Source of the DNA: Bacillota bacterium
Lineage (GTDB): Bacteria; Bacillota; Clostridia; Christensenellales; Aristaeellaceae
Direction: 5' to 3'
NCBI GenBank assembly: GCA_023436585.1
Contig: JAEZIN010000002.1
Span: forward strand, 248,001 to 312,000
Length of the DNA: 64,000 nt
The position numbers and the translations under genes were made by a program. Positions 51,407 to 59,379 of the stretch are shown here, in pieces (the first letter of the stretch is position 1; each line of letters begins with the position of its first letter). The notes beneath the pieces are model-generated. The model saw only the letters and a list, made by a program, of their open reading frames with translations, was not told the DNA's origin and did no database searches.

Positions 51407-51436
51407 GTAGGGCGGGGGCTTGCTCCCGCCGAATGC
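51407..51436 (+). repeat. Short GC hairpin repeat (GTAGGG family)
   Basis: GTAGGGCGGGGG-CTTG-CTCCCGCC forms a hairpin, followed by GAATGCAACC. It is nearly identical to the copy at 60876 and shares flanks with 36143. It sits between the permease and ogl genes. Confidence 0.65.
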
Positions 51437-51472
51437 AACCTGATGACAACTGTCGATAAAAGGAGATGCTAT

Positions 51473-52633
51473 ATGCTCCCTCAAACCTACCCATCTGAAA
51501 TGCGGGTGTTTTTCGACCCCCTGACGGGGCGGAAGATTACCCAGCTCACCGCCAGCCAAAATTGCGACAACGTCCACCTGTACTTTACGGAAAACGCCTT
51601 CACAAGGGGCGGCAGGGAAATATTCTTCACCTCCGACCGGGATACGCCGGGCAAAGACAACGTGTTCACCGTGAACCGGGATACGGGCATCATCACCCGT
51701 ATGACCGATTATACGGATGAGGGCATCGCCCAGCTGACCAAGGATCCTGATAGCACCGTGCTCCTGTACAACCATGGCCGCGAGGTGGTGCTCCATTCCC
51801 TTGTAACAGGGGAAAAGCAGGTGCTGTACACCTTCCCGGAGGGTTACAGGCCCGGACGGCTCTCTTTAAACTGCGACCATACGCTGGTGGGCATTCTCAT
51901 GAACGAGGATGTTCAGGTGGAGCATGGGATCAACTATGCCGGGTTCGAGGAGAAGATGTACCGGGTCAAGCGCTCCCGCATCGTGTTCGTACCCCTTGAT
52001 AACGGCAAGGCCGGCACGCCGTTTATCGGCGTCCGGGATACGTGCGAGGCGGGACACCTGCAGTTTTCGCCCACCGACCGCAACCTTTGCATGTACTGCC
52101 ACGAGGGACCCTGGCACCTTGTGATGCAGCGTATTTTCATCGTGGATACCGATACCCTGGAGGTATTCCCCTGCTTCCGGCAGAATAAAGAAGACAGCGT
52201 GGGCCACGAATTCTGGACAAGGGACGGTAACGTCTTTTTCGATAACCGCGGCCCCGGCCATGACGGCACCATCACCAGCCACCGCACCCAGGCCGTAGCC
52301 CGGGAAACGGCAGTCAGCGGGTTCATCCCCTATGTGGGCCTGACAGACAAGACGGGTACTCTGCTCACAAAGACGCTGCTGCCCCACTACTGCAACCATT
52401 ACCATTGCGGCAGCGATCCCAAGATACTGGTGGGCGATGAGGTGGACGACCTGGTGCGCATCGAGCTTACAAAGGACGGCCCCCTCATCAGCAAGCTATG
52501 CCGCCACGGCACAAGCTGGTACGGGCAAAAGAGCCACTGCCATCCCACCGTAAGCTGGGAGGACGACGCAGTTTTATATGCCAGCGATCTGGACGGCAAG
52601 GTGCAGCTTTATCTGATTGACTGGCCTGAATAG
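51473..52633 (+). CDS. ogl: Oligogalacturonate lyase (PL22)
   Basis: A 386-residue seven-bladed propeller lyase, close to the length of 388 in the Ogl family. Conserved blocks are DPLTGRKITQLTASQNCDNV, GHLQFSPTDRNLCMYCHEGP with the manganese-ligand region, and HNHYH-like YCNHYHCGSDPKILVGDE. It cleaves short oligogalacturonides to 4,5-unsaturated galacturonate. AAAGGAG precedes the ATG at 51473. It follows the importer genes and precedes kdgF, so it acts in the cytoplasm on imported oligomers. Confidence 0.96.
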   Translation: MLPQTYPSEMRVFFDPLTGRKITQLTASQNCDNVHLYFTENAFTRGGREIFFTSDRDTPGKDNVFTVNRDTGIITRMTDYTDEGIAQLTKDPDSTVLLYNHGREVVLHSLVTGEKQVLYTFPEGYRPGRLSLNCDHTLVGILMNEDVQVEHGINYAGFEEKMYRVKRSRIVFVPLDNGKAGTPFIGVRDTCEAGHLQFSPTDRNLCMYCHEGPWHLVMQRIFIVDTDTLEVFPCFRQNKEDSVGHEFWTRDGNVFFDNRGPGHDGTITSHRTQAVARETAVSGFIPYVGLTDKTGTLLTKTLLPHYCNHYHCGSDPKILVGDEVDDLVRIELTKDGPLISKLCRHGTSWYGQKSHCHPTVSWEDDAVLYASDLDGKVQLYLIDWPE

Positions 52634-52652
52634 ACCCAAAGGAGTGAATGAT

Positions 52653-52982
52653 TTGAAGGCTATCGTCGTACATAACGGACAAATACCCTTGAAAGATCTA
52701 GGCGGAGGCGTCAGCCGCAAGGTGCTGGCCTATACCCCCGAAATCATGATGGTGGAAGTCTGCTTTGAAAAAGGCGGCGTCGGGGCTGTACACACCCACC
52801 CGCACGTGCAGAGCACCTATGTGAAAAGCGGAAGCTTCCGCTTTACCATCGATGGTGAGGATGTGGTCGTAAATGAAGGCGACACCATCGCCTTCCCCTC
52901 AGGTATCCCCCACGGAACCGTCTGCCTGGAGGCCGGCATCCTGGTGGATGTGTTCACCCCCATGCGCGCCGACTTCGTGTAA
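52653..52982 (+). CDS. kdgF: KdgF-like cupin, uronate ring-opening enzyme
   Basis: A 109-residue cupin. HTHPHVQSTYVKSGSF and the second motif HGTVCLEAG supply the metal ligands (two His, Gln and a further His). Length and motif match KdgF, which converts 4,5-unsaturated uronate to the linear keto form used by KduI. The start is a TTG at 52653, 8 bases after AAAGGAG; no in-frame ATG lies closer. Adjacent to ogl, as expected. Confidence 0.92.
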   Translation: MKAIVVHNGQIPLKDLGGGVSRKVLAYTPEIMMVEVCFEKGGVGAVHTHPHVQSTYVKSGSFRFTIDGEDVVVNEGDTIAFPSGIPHGTVCLEAGILVDVFTPMRADFV

Positions 52983-53036
52983 CCAGGGGACTCTGTCCCC
53001 TGGACCCCTGCTCAAGGGATAAAACCCCTTGAGAAT
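52983..53036 (+). repeat. Tandem double-hairpin element directly after the kdgF stop
   Basis: CCAGGGGAC/GTCCCCTGG (52983-53003) begins right after TAA, then ACCCCTG, then CTCAAGGG/CCCCTTGAG (53011-53033) and AATCCTC. It is the same design as the element behind bmpA (36219), on the opposite strand and with different arm sequences. Confidence 0.65.
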
Positions 53037-53057
53037 CCTCATATCTACATGAGAAAA

Positions 53058-53096
53058 CCGGACGGTCTCCATCAGGAAACCGTCCGGCTTTATTTT
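53058..53096 (+). terminator. Terminator of the ogl-kdgF operon
   Basis: CCGGACGGT (53058-53066) and ACCGTCCGG (53079-53087) with a 12-base loop, then CTTTATTTT. Confidence 0.85.
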
Positions 53097-53110
53097 GTGT
53101 ATGGTATGTA

Positions 53111-54484
53111 TTACGCGTCCTTACGCTTCTTTTCGCCGATGCTCAGGACCAGGTTCAGCAGGATGCCGAAAACGGCGGCGAAGGCAATGCAGGGAATCTG
53201 GATGCCGAAGAAGGGGATGCTGCCACCAAACTGGTAATTGCCGCCCAAGCTGATCACCATGATGCTGGCGATGACTGCAATGTTCTTGGCGCTGAACATA
53301 TCTACCTTTTTGTCCATCATGATGGCCACACCCTGAGCTGCGATGGCACCAAACAGGTAAATCTCCAGGCCGCCGATAACCGCCCGGGGAATGGCATAGA
53401 TGGCGCCGATGAGGGGGGTGAAGCAGGAAATGATCATGGCGATAACCGCAGCCACCAGGAGCACGGCGGTGGAGAACACCTTGGTGATGGCCATAGCGCT
53501 GATGTTCTCGCCATAGTTGGTGCCGGCGGGGCCGCCCACAAAACCGGCTACCATGTCGCCGATGCCGTCGCCGATGAGGTTCAAGCCCAGCTTGTCAGCG
53601 ATGTTGTAAAGCTTGCCGCCCTTTTTGCGGGAAAGGTCATTGACATAGATATCCAGTTGGTACACATGTGCGGTGGATTCGGGGATGGTGGCGATTGCGA
53701 TGGGCATGATAGCCGCAACAGCCGCCCAGTTGGGAATAGGCAATGAGAAGGCAGGCAGAGCAAACAAACCACTGCCAACAGCCCCCTCGGGAAGGGCACG
53801 GAATACCGGCACTCCGGTAGCTGCCTGCACCACGAACGCGACCACACAGCCGACCAATGGGCCCAGGAGCAAAGGCAACTGACTCCAGAAGCCCTTGAGG
53901 TAAACAGAGAAAAGAATGGTGGAAAGCAGTGTCGCAAAAGAGATAACCCAGGCCCAGTTATTGGCAAGCGGGGCGAACACCTCTTCCGCCTTGTTGGCAG
54001 GAATACCGGCAGCGTCGCCCAGAGCAACGGCAGCCAGCGTCAGGCCGATGGCCATGGCAATAGGACCGGTAACAGAGGCAGGCAAGACCTTATCAATCGC
54101 TTCCTTACCAAAGGCCTTTACCAGGAAGCCCGCTCCGATAGACACCAGACCGGACATGACAATACCAAACTGTGCGACGGCAATCTTGTCGCCAAGCCCC
54201 ATTCCGGCCAGCGCGTCAGAAGCCATCAAACTGCCAATGGCGGCAAGGTAGGAAAAGCTGGAGCCGTAGTACAGAGGAAGCTTCCGCCCAGTGACAAGAA
54301 TGAAGCAGATTGTGGCCAGACCGCTGGCGAAGATCGTGGTAGCCACATTGAACTGGGTTATGAGTGCAACAGTAATCGTGGCAGGGAACATGACGACGAC
54401 CTGCTGGAGAGCGTACAGAAGCAGCTTCCAAACCGGCGGCCTCTCGTCCGGCAGGTATCCAATGTGGGGGGCGTTGGACGTCAT
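53111..54484 (-). CDS. NCS2-family uracil/xanthine permease
   Basis: A 457-residue membrane protein with 14 predicted helices, UraA-like. Motifs include the YYGSSFSYLAAIGSLMA substrate helix, GLTLAAVALGDAA and FVGGPAGTNYGENISAMA (the TM10-type motif with Glu). It imports uracil or a similar base with protons. The preceding pyrR gene (58-base gap) makes uracil the likely substrate. AAAGGAGGA precedes the ATG at 54484. Confidence 0.92.
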   Translation of the reverse strand: MTSNAPHIGYLPDERPPVWKLLLYALQQVVVMFPATITVALITQFNVATTIFASGLATICFILVTGRKLPLYYGSSFSYLAAIGSLMASDALAGMGLGDKIAVAQFGIVMSGLVSIGAGFLVKAFGKEAIDKVLPASVTGPIAMAIGLTLAAVALGDAAGIPANKAEEVFAPLANNWAWVISFATLLSTILFSVYLKGFWSQLPLLLGPLVGCVVAFVVQAATGVPVFRALPEGAVGSGLFALPAFSLPIPNWAAVAAIMPIAIATIPESTAHVYQLDIYVNDLSRKKGGKLYNIADKLGLNLIGDGIGDMVAGFVGGPAGTNYGENISAMAITKVFSTAVLLVAAVIAMIISCFTPLIGAIYAIPRAVIGGLEIYLFGAIAAQGVAIMMDKKVDMFSAKNIAVIASIMVISLGGNYQFGGSIPFFGIQIPCIAFAAVFGILLNLVLSIGEKKRKDA

Positions 54485-54542
54485 GAAGATTCCTCCTTTA
54501 TTATGAAACGCCTTAAGGGGCGCTCCAGGCAAAAATAAGAGC

Positions 54543-55082
54543 TTAGTCCTTCTCGTATAACTGGATGCTGTTTTCACCGTCAGTTTCCATAAGCCGCACG
54601 GCCACCACCTCATTGCGGGAGGTGGGCATGTTCAGGCCCACGTAATCCGCCCGGATTGGCAGCTCCCTGTGACCCCTGTCCACCAGCACCGCAAGCTGTA
54701 TGGAAGCCGGCCTTCCCAGCGCCATCACGGCATCCATGGCCGCCCTGGCGGTGCGCCCGGTAAAGATCACATCGTCCACCAGGATGATATTTTTGTGGGC
54801 TACAGGAAAGGGGACGCGGGTTTCGCTGAGCACCGGCTGCTCGCCGTTTACCGTCAGATCATCCCGGTACAGGGTGATATCCAGCTCTCCGGTGGGGACA
54901 TGCGTTCCTTCAAACGTGGTAATATTCCTGGCGATCCGTTGGGCCAGGGGGATGCCCCGGGTCTTGATGCCGACGAGGCACACGCTTGTCAGGTCCTGGT
55001 GATGCTCGATCACCTGGTGGGCCATCCGGGAAAGTGTGCGCTGTATCTTCAATTCATCAGCGATCTGTGCCTTCAGCCGCAT
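54543..55082 (-). CDS. pyrR: PyrR, RNA-binding attenuator and uracil phosphoribosyltransferase
   Basis: A 179-residue protein with the PRPP motif NIILVDDVIFTGRTARAA near residues 95-112. MRLKAQIADE marks the usual N-terminus, and RGHRELPIRADYVGLNMPT is a PyrR signature. It binds pyr-leader RNA with UMP to favour termination and also makes UMP from uracil and PRPP. A leader with a terminator hairpin precedes it. AAAGGAGGGG precedes the ATG at 55082. It heads the operon with the uracil permease. Confidence 0.96.
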   Translation of the reverse strand: MRLKAQIADELKIQRTLSRMAHQVIEHHQDLTSVCLVGIKTRGIPLAQRIARNITTFEGTHVPTGELDITLYRDDLTVNGEQPVLSETRVPFPVAHKNIILVDDVIFTGRTARAAMDAVMALGRPASIQLAVLVDRGHRELPIRADYVGLNMPTSRNEVVAVRLMETDGENSIQLYEKD

Positions 55083-55231
55083 GGTTTCCCCTCCTTTCGC
55101 CCAACAAAAAAGCTTGTCCGCGCTGATGCGCAGGCAAGCTGAATGTCTTAGGGCGTCAAGCCGTGGACAGGCGCTCAACATCTTGCCGGCATCAATGTAC
55201 CGAGTTAAAGACATTGTGTGTACTTTTCACT
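55083..55231 (-). ncRNA. pyrR leader with attenuator
   Basis: A leader of about 150 bases. Near its end an AGCTTG...CAAGCT hairpin (55111-55140) is followed by a T-run and acts as terminator, 22 bases before the ribosome binding site. An upstream segment AATGTCTT pairs with AAGACATT (near 55146-55153), and CAATGT can alternatively pair with ACATTG, so mutually exclusive folds are possible. The expected PyrR-binding loop sequence was not clearly found. Regulation by PyrR is inferred. Confidence 0.6.
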
Positions 55232-55237
55232 TGGGGT

Positions 55238-55266
55238 ATTGTATCACAGGAACAGGCCATTATCAA
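55238..55266 (-). promoter_or_regulatory. Sigma-A promoter of pyrR
   Basis: On the minus strand TTGATA (55261-55266), a 17-base spacer and TACAAT (55238-55243). It starts within 10 bases of the stop codon of the upstream MFS gene. Confidence 0.8.
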
Positions 55267-55274
55267 GCACTTTT

Positions 55275-56537
55275 TTACAAAGATTGCGCATTTACGGCAT
55301 CAGACGCCAAATTGGCCTCGGGGCAGGTTTCCTTCTTGCCGGAGGGCAGTCGCCATGCCACAAACAGGTTGCCCAGCGATAGGAACGCGGCGAAGAAAAA
55401 CACCCATTGCGGGCCCCACTGGTCCCAGACGGTGGCGCTCAATTGCGCCGCCAGGATGGCCACAACATGGTCCAGGCTGATGCCGGTGGAAAGCGTCGCC
55501 GTGATCTCCTCATCATTGACGGCAATGGACCGCAAATAAATGGATTTGACGATGCCGATCTGCATGGAAAGGCGGTCCAGCACAAACAGGCCGTACACCA
55601 CCATTACCGGCCAGCTTTCCCCCGGCAGAACTTTACTGGTGATTCCCCAAACCAAAAAACCGTACAGCACGTAAACGACGATAAAGGACAGCGCATCCAG
55701 GTACATCATGCGCTTGATGCCAAATTTGTCCATCCAATGGCCTACCCAGCGCATGAAGAATATGCCCAAAAAGCTGCTGGCAATCAAAAGCAGGGACATG
55801 ATGTCCGCGCCCTTGCTCAAAAGCCGCACCACCACCCAGGTGCCGTACACAAAGGCAATCTGCTTTTGCACGCCGTGCAGTATGGTCAGGAAATAGAAAT
55901 ACCTGTACTGCTTGCGGAACAGAAGCTTGAACCGTTTGACTGATCTTGGCTGCGGGCCGATATGCCGGACAAGGAGCAGCGACGCAACGATGGCAATTAA
56001 AAAAGCGCCTGCTCCCAATAGAAAAACGGTCTTGATTTGCGTCGTAAAGGAAAAGGCTCCGCTTCTGAACCCGAAGAACACAATGATGCCGGCCACGCAC
56101 CCCACCGCCGTCTTGGCACTGGCATACTGGCCCATGCGGCGGCCTACCTGACCAGGTTCCGCCAGCGCCATGCCGACGGAATCCTGCAGGGGCATAAACA
56201 GGTGCATGCCCATGGAGTTGACAAACAGGAATAGGAGCATCACACCGAAGGAGGGCGTGAAAACGCCCAGCGCCGTCAGGCCGGCGCAGGCCAGCACCTG
56301 GGCCACGAGGCTTGCCTTCAGATCGCCCCAGGCTGACATGGTGGCAATTACCAGCGCGCAGAGCATGCCCGGCAACTCCCGGGGAAACTCGATAAACCCG
56401 CGCTGGGCCGTGGTTACGTGATACACATCATTGAAATAATTGGCATAAATCGAATCGCTCAGGCCGTTTCCCAGCGCCGCCGCCGTAATCAGGATGAAGA
56501 ACAGCAGCATATCCCTGCGCAGCGTCTGCCTTTGCAT
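55275..56537 (-). CDS. MFS transporter
   Basis: A 420-residue major facilitator protein with 12 predicted helices. It is hydrophobic throughout, with a central polar loop (RHIGPQPRSVKRFK near 190-205) separating two six-helix halves. The substrate is unknown; it is not one of the recognisable drug or sugar families. AAAGGA is 11 bases before the ATG at 56537. It diverges from the YesN/YesM operon, which may control it. Confidence 0.85.
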   Translation of the reverse strand: MQRQTLRRDMLLFFILITAAALGNGLSDSIYANYFNDVYHVTTAQRGFIEFPRELPGMLCALVIATMSAWGDLKASLVAQVLACAGLTALGVFTPSFGVMLLFLFVNSMGMHLFMPLQDSVGMALAEPGQVGRRMGQYASAKTAVGCVAGIIVFFGFRSGAFSFTTQIKTVFLLGAGAFLIAIVASLLLVRHIGPQPRSVKRFKLLFRKQYRYFYFLTILHGVQKQIAFVYGTWVVVRLLSKGADIMSLLLIASSFLGIFFMRWVGHWMDKFGIKRMMYLDALSFIVVYVLYGFLVWGITSKVLPGESWPVMVVYGLFVLDRLSMQIGIVKSIYLRSIAVNDEEITATLSTGISLDHVVAILAAQLSATVWDQWGPQWVFFFAAFLSLGNLFVAWRLPSGKKETCPEANLASDAVNAQSL

Positions 56538-56650
56538 GTTGCTTGCATTCCTTTCGATGGCACAAATAGGCGTTTTCCTGTATTGTAACAGGCAAAGCAG
56601 TTTGCCGCAATGAGCATTTCCCCCAATTATTCGCTCCTTTTCTGCGCCGC

Positions 56651-56679
56651 TTGACAAAGGGATGGAAATCCGTTACATT
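56651..56679 (+). promoter_or_regulatory. Promoter of the two-component / pseudo-ABC operon
   Basis: TTGACA (56651-56656), a 17-base spacer and TACATT (56674-56679), about 44 bases before the YesN-like ATG. Confidence 0.75.
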
Positions 56680-56722
56680 GATGAAAGTAATAGATGAGAT
56701 TGCCCGTAATTGGAGATGCACC

Positions 56723-58321
56723 ATGCGCAAAGTCATCATCGCCGACGATGAAATGAAGGTGTGCCAGCTGATACAGAAGCTGGCGGACTGGGATGACCTG
56801 GGCCTTACTGTGGCCGGCATCGCCAATGACGGCCTTTCCGCCTTGGAGTTGGTGGAAAAACACCAGCCCGATATATTGATCACCGACATACGCATGCCGG
56901 GCGTGGACGGCATAGAGCTTATCCGTCGCGCCAAGGAGCTGAGGCCTGCGCTGCAGTGCATCATCATAAGTGGCTACAGGCATTTTGATTATGCCCATAA
57001 CGCCATCCGCTACGGGGTGGAGGATTACCTGTTAAAGCCCGTCAATCAGCAGGAGTTTGTGACCACGCTGCGCAAGATGGTGGAGAAAAAGGACCTGGAG
57101 CAAAACCAAAAGCAGGAGACGGAACAGTTACGGCAGCAGGCGCATCATTTGGGAGAGCGCCTGAAGGAGGACTTCGTTCTCAGGCTTTTGCAGGAAGAAA
57201 GCCTTACCCCAAAGGAAGCCCAGCCGCTTGCCCTGCCTTACAGTGAAGGCTTTGGCTGCGCCATCGTGAAGCCCGATCTTGCCGGTGTGCCGCCGGGGGA
57301 CAGGCTCCACAGCCTTGCTATGGAAAAAACGCTTGGCGCGCTGCGCCAGCAGCTGAATTCTGTCTTCTCCGTGCTGTTGTCCGCAGGCTCGCCGGAGGGC
57401 GTGCTGTGCGTATACCATCCGGGCGAAATGGTATGGGAGGATGTTTTGAGCGCCTTCCGTTCCCTGATGGAGGAGCTTCTGCCATTGCGCGCCCTTTTTC
57501 CCAGTATGGAGGTCACAGTAGGCTTAAGCCGTGCCAATTACCCAATAGCTACCCTCCCCGCTGCCATGCAGGAGGCCCGCCAGGCGATCGCGGAACGGCT
57601 GCGCCGGGGCACGGGGCAAATCATCGTATATGCGCCGCAGGCAAGCTCGCAGGGCGAAAAGGAATCGTTTTTGAGCGCGGATACGCGCAAAGGCCTGCTG
57701 GCCGCTTTGGAAATTCTGAATGAGGAAAACTACGGCGCCCAACTGCAAAAGGTGCTGGATGCGCTGAAAAAAGCGGACAGGCTGCCCATGACGGACATCC
57801 GCGATATCCTGAAGGAGCTTATCTACCTGCACTTTCTGGGGCTTGCGGGCCGCGGCCAGGCCGAGGAAGCGACAAAATCTTACCTTCATGACTTCGAGGA
57901 AGCCTGGAACGCTTCCACCTCCCTTATGCAAGCGGCTGACAACCTGAAGGATATGCTGTGCGGCCATGTGACCGGCATCTTAAAAGAGCGCAGCGAGACG
58001 GAGATGCGCCCCATACGCCTAGCCAAACGGTATATGCAGGAAAATTACAACATGCCCATTACTCTGGAGGATGTGGCGGCGGTGGCCGGCTTCCATCCCA
58101 CGTACTTCTCCACAGTATTCAAAAAAATCACAGGCGAGAATTTTTTGGAGCACTTAAGCGGCCTTCGCATGAAGGAAGCCCGCGAGCTGCTTTGCGACGA
58201 TCATCTGCGCATTGAGGACATTGCCGAAAAGGTGGGCTATGCCGACGCCAAGTATTTTGTAAAGCTGTTCAAAAAATCCACAGGCCTCACGCCCCAGGAG
58301 TACAGGAAGCTGTATTATTAA
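56723..58321 (+). CDS. YesN-like response regulator with AraC DNA-binding domain
   Basis: A 532-residue response regulator. The receiver domain covers residues 1-125 with phosphorylation site Asp55 (ILITDIRMPG), acidic pair DD (8-9), and Lys near 104 in LLKPV. A linker of about 300 residues of unknown function follows. The C-terminal AraC domain (residues about 430-530) has LEDVAAVAGFHPTYFSTVFK and IEDIAEKVGYADAKYFVKLF. TGGAGA precedes the ATG at 56723. It is the first gene of the operon with the histidine kinase and the pseudo-ABC protein. Confidence 0.94.
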   Translation: MRKVIIADDEMKVCQLIQKLADWDDLGLTVAGIANDGLSALELVEKHQPDILITDIRMPGVDGIELIRRAKELRPALQCIIISGYRHFDYAHNAIRYGVEDYLLKPVNQQEFVTTLRKMVEKKDLEQNQKQETEQLRQQAHHLGERLKEDFVLRLLQEESLTPKEAQPLALPYSEGFGCAIVKPDLAGVPPGDRLHSLAMEKTLGALRQQLNSVFSVLLSAGSPEGVLCVYHPGEMVWEDVLSAFRSLMEELLPLRALFPSMEVTVGLSRANYPIATLPAAMQEARQAIAERLRRGTGQIIVYAPQASSQGEKESFLSADTRKGLLAALEILNEENYGAQLQKVLDALKKADRLPMTDIRDILKELIYLHFLGLAGRGQAEEATKSYLHDFEEAWNASTSLMQAADNLKDMLCGHVTGILKERSETEMRPIRLAKRYMQENYNMPITLEDVAAVAGFHPTYFSTVFKKITGENFLEHLSGLRMKEARELLCDDHLRIEDIAEKVGYADAKYFVKLFKKSTGLTPQEYRKLYY

Positions 58322-58337
58322 AACCCAGAGGTAGCCC

Positions 58338-59372
58338 ATGCAAAAGAAAAGAACGTGGTCCCTGGCCAGGCGGAGCGTATACGTCTTCCTGGGCGTATGC
58401 GTAATCGCGCTGGTCCTTTTGATTGTTTTGACCATCTGGATTCTGGGCGTGGACGGTTCGCTGCTGCACCCCGCCATGCTGATGGTCATGTCGCTGGGCG
58501 CCGCGCTGTCCCTTTTGCTGTACCTCGGGTTCCGCCACGTGCTCTCACCATATTTGAAGGTATCCGCGGTTTTGAAGCGCTTTTCCGCCGGGCGCACGGT
58601 GGAGGAGCTGTTTCATTTGAAGTACCCCCTGACGGTGGACCTTGCGGAGGCGCTCGAAAAGGTCAGCGGCCTCTTGGACCGGCAGGCCGCGCTTCGGGAT
58701 TCCATGAAGCAGGCGGAATACCTGGCGCTTCAAAATCAAATAAATCCCCATTTTCTGTACAATACCCTGGAGGCCATACGGGGCGACGCGCTTTTAAGCG
58801 GCATGTCCTCCCTGGCGGAAATCGCGGAGGCCCTGGCCACGTACTTCCGCTACACCATCAGCAAAATGAACCGGCTGGTGACGGTGGAGGAGGAGCTCAA
58901 CAACGTCAAAAACTACTTCCGCATCCAGCGTTACCGCTACGGCGACAGGATGCAGATGACGCTCTCCTACGACAGGGAAAACCAGGAGCTGCTCACATTG
59001 CGCATACCCAAGCTCACGCTGCAGCCCATTGTGGAAAACGCGGTAATCCACGGGCTGGAGGCCAAGGTGGGCCAGGGCCTCATCCGCCTTACGGCGGAAA
59101 CCACCCAGTCGCGCCTTCTGCTGCACGTGTCCGACAACGGCGTGGGCATGGACCGGGAAGCGCTGGCGCGGCTTAATGACAGGCTGACCCAGACAAGGTT
59201 TGACTATATCGACGGCGCCGGCGAAAAAGAGGGCGGCATCGCGCTGGTGAACGTAAACAACCGCTTGCGGCTTTTGTTTGGCGAGCAGTACGGCCTGAAT
59301 ATCTACTCGGAGCCGAATGTGGGCACGGATGTGGAAATCACCCTCCCCCTGCGCCACCCCATAGAGGAGTAG
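58338..59372 (+). CDS. YesM-like sensor histidine kinase (His_kinase family)
   Basis: A 344-residue kinase. Two membrane helices span about residues 12-35 and 42-65, with no large extracellular domain, so sensing must be in the membrane or by a partner. A HAMP-like linker follows. The phosphorylated histidine is His138 in LQNQINPHFLYNTLEAI. The ATPase has LQPIVENAVIHGL (N box), DNGVGMD and GIALVNVNNRL. It lies 16 bases after the regulator gene and 7 before the pseudo-ABC gene. The lack of an external sensor domain makes a partner protein attractive. Confidence 0.94.
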   Translation: MQKKRTWSLARRSVYVFLGVCVIALVLLIVLTIWILGVDGSLLHPAMLMVMSLGAALSLLLYLGFRHVLSPYLKVSAVLKRFSAGRTVEELFHLKYPLTVDLAEALEKVSGLLDRQAALRDSMKQAEYLALQNQINPHFLYNTLEAIRGDALLSGMSSLAEIAEALATYFRYTISKMNRLVTVEEELNNVKNYFRIQRYRYGDRMQMTLSYDRENQELLTLRIPKLTLQPIVENAVIHGLEAKVGQGLIRLTAETTQSRLLLHVSDNGVGMDREALARLNDRLTQTRFDYIDGAGEKEGGIALVNVNNRLRLLFGEQYGLNIYSEPNVGTDVEITLPLRHPIEE

Positions 59373-59379
59373 CCTGCCC

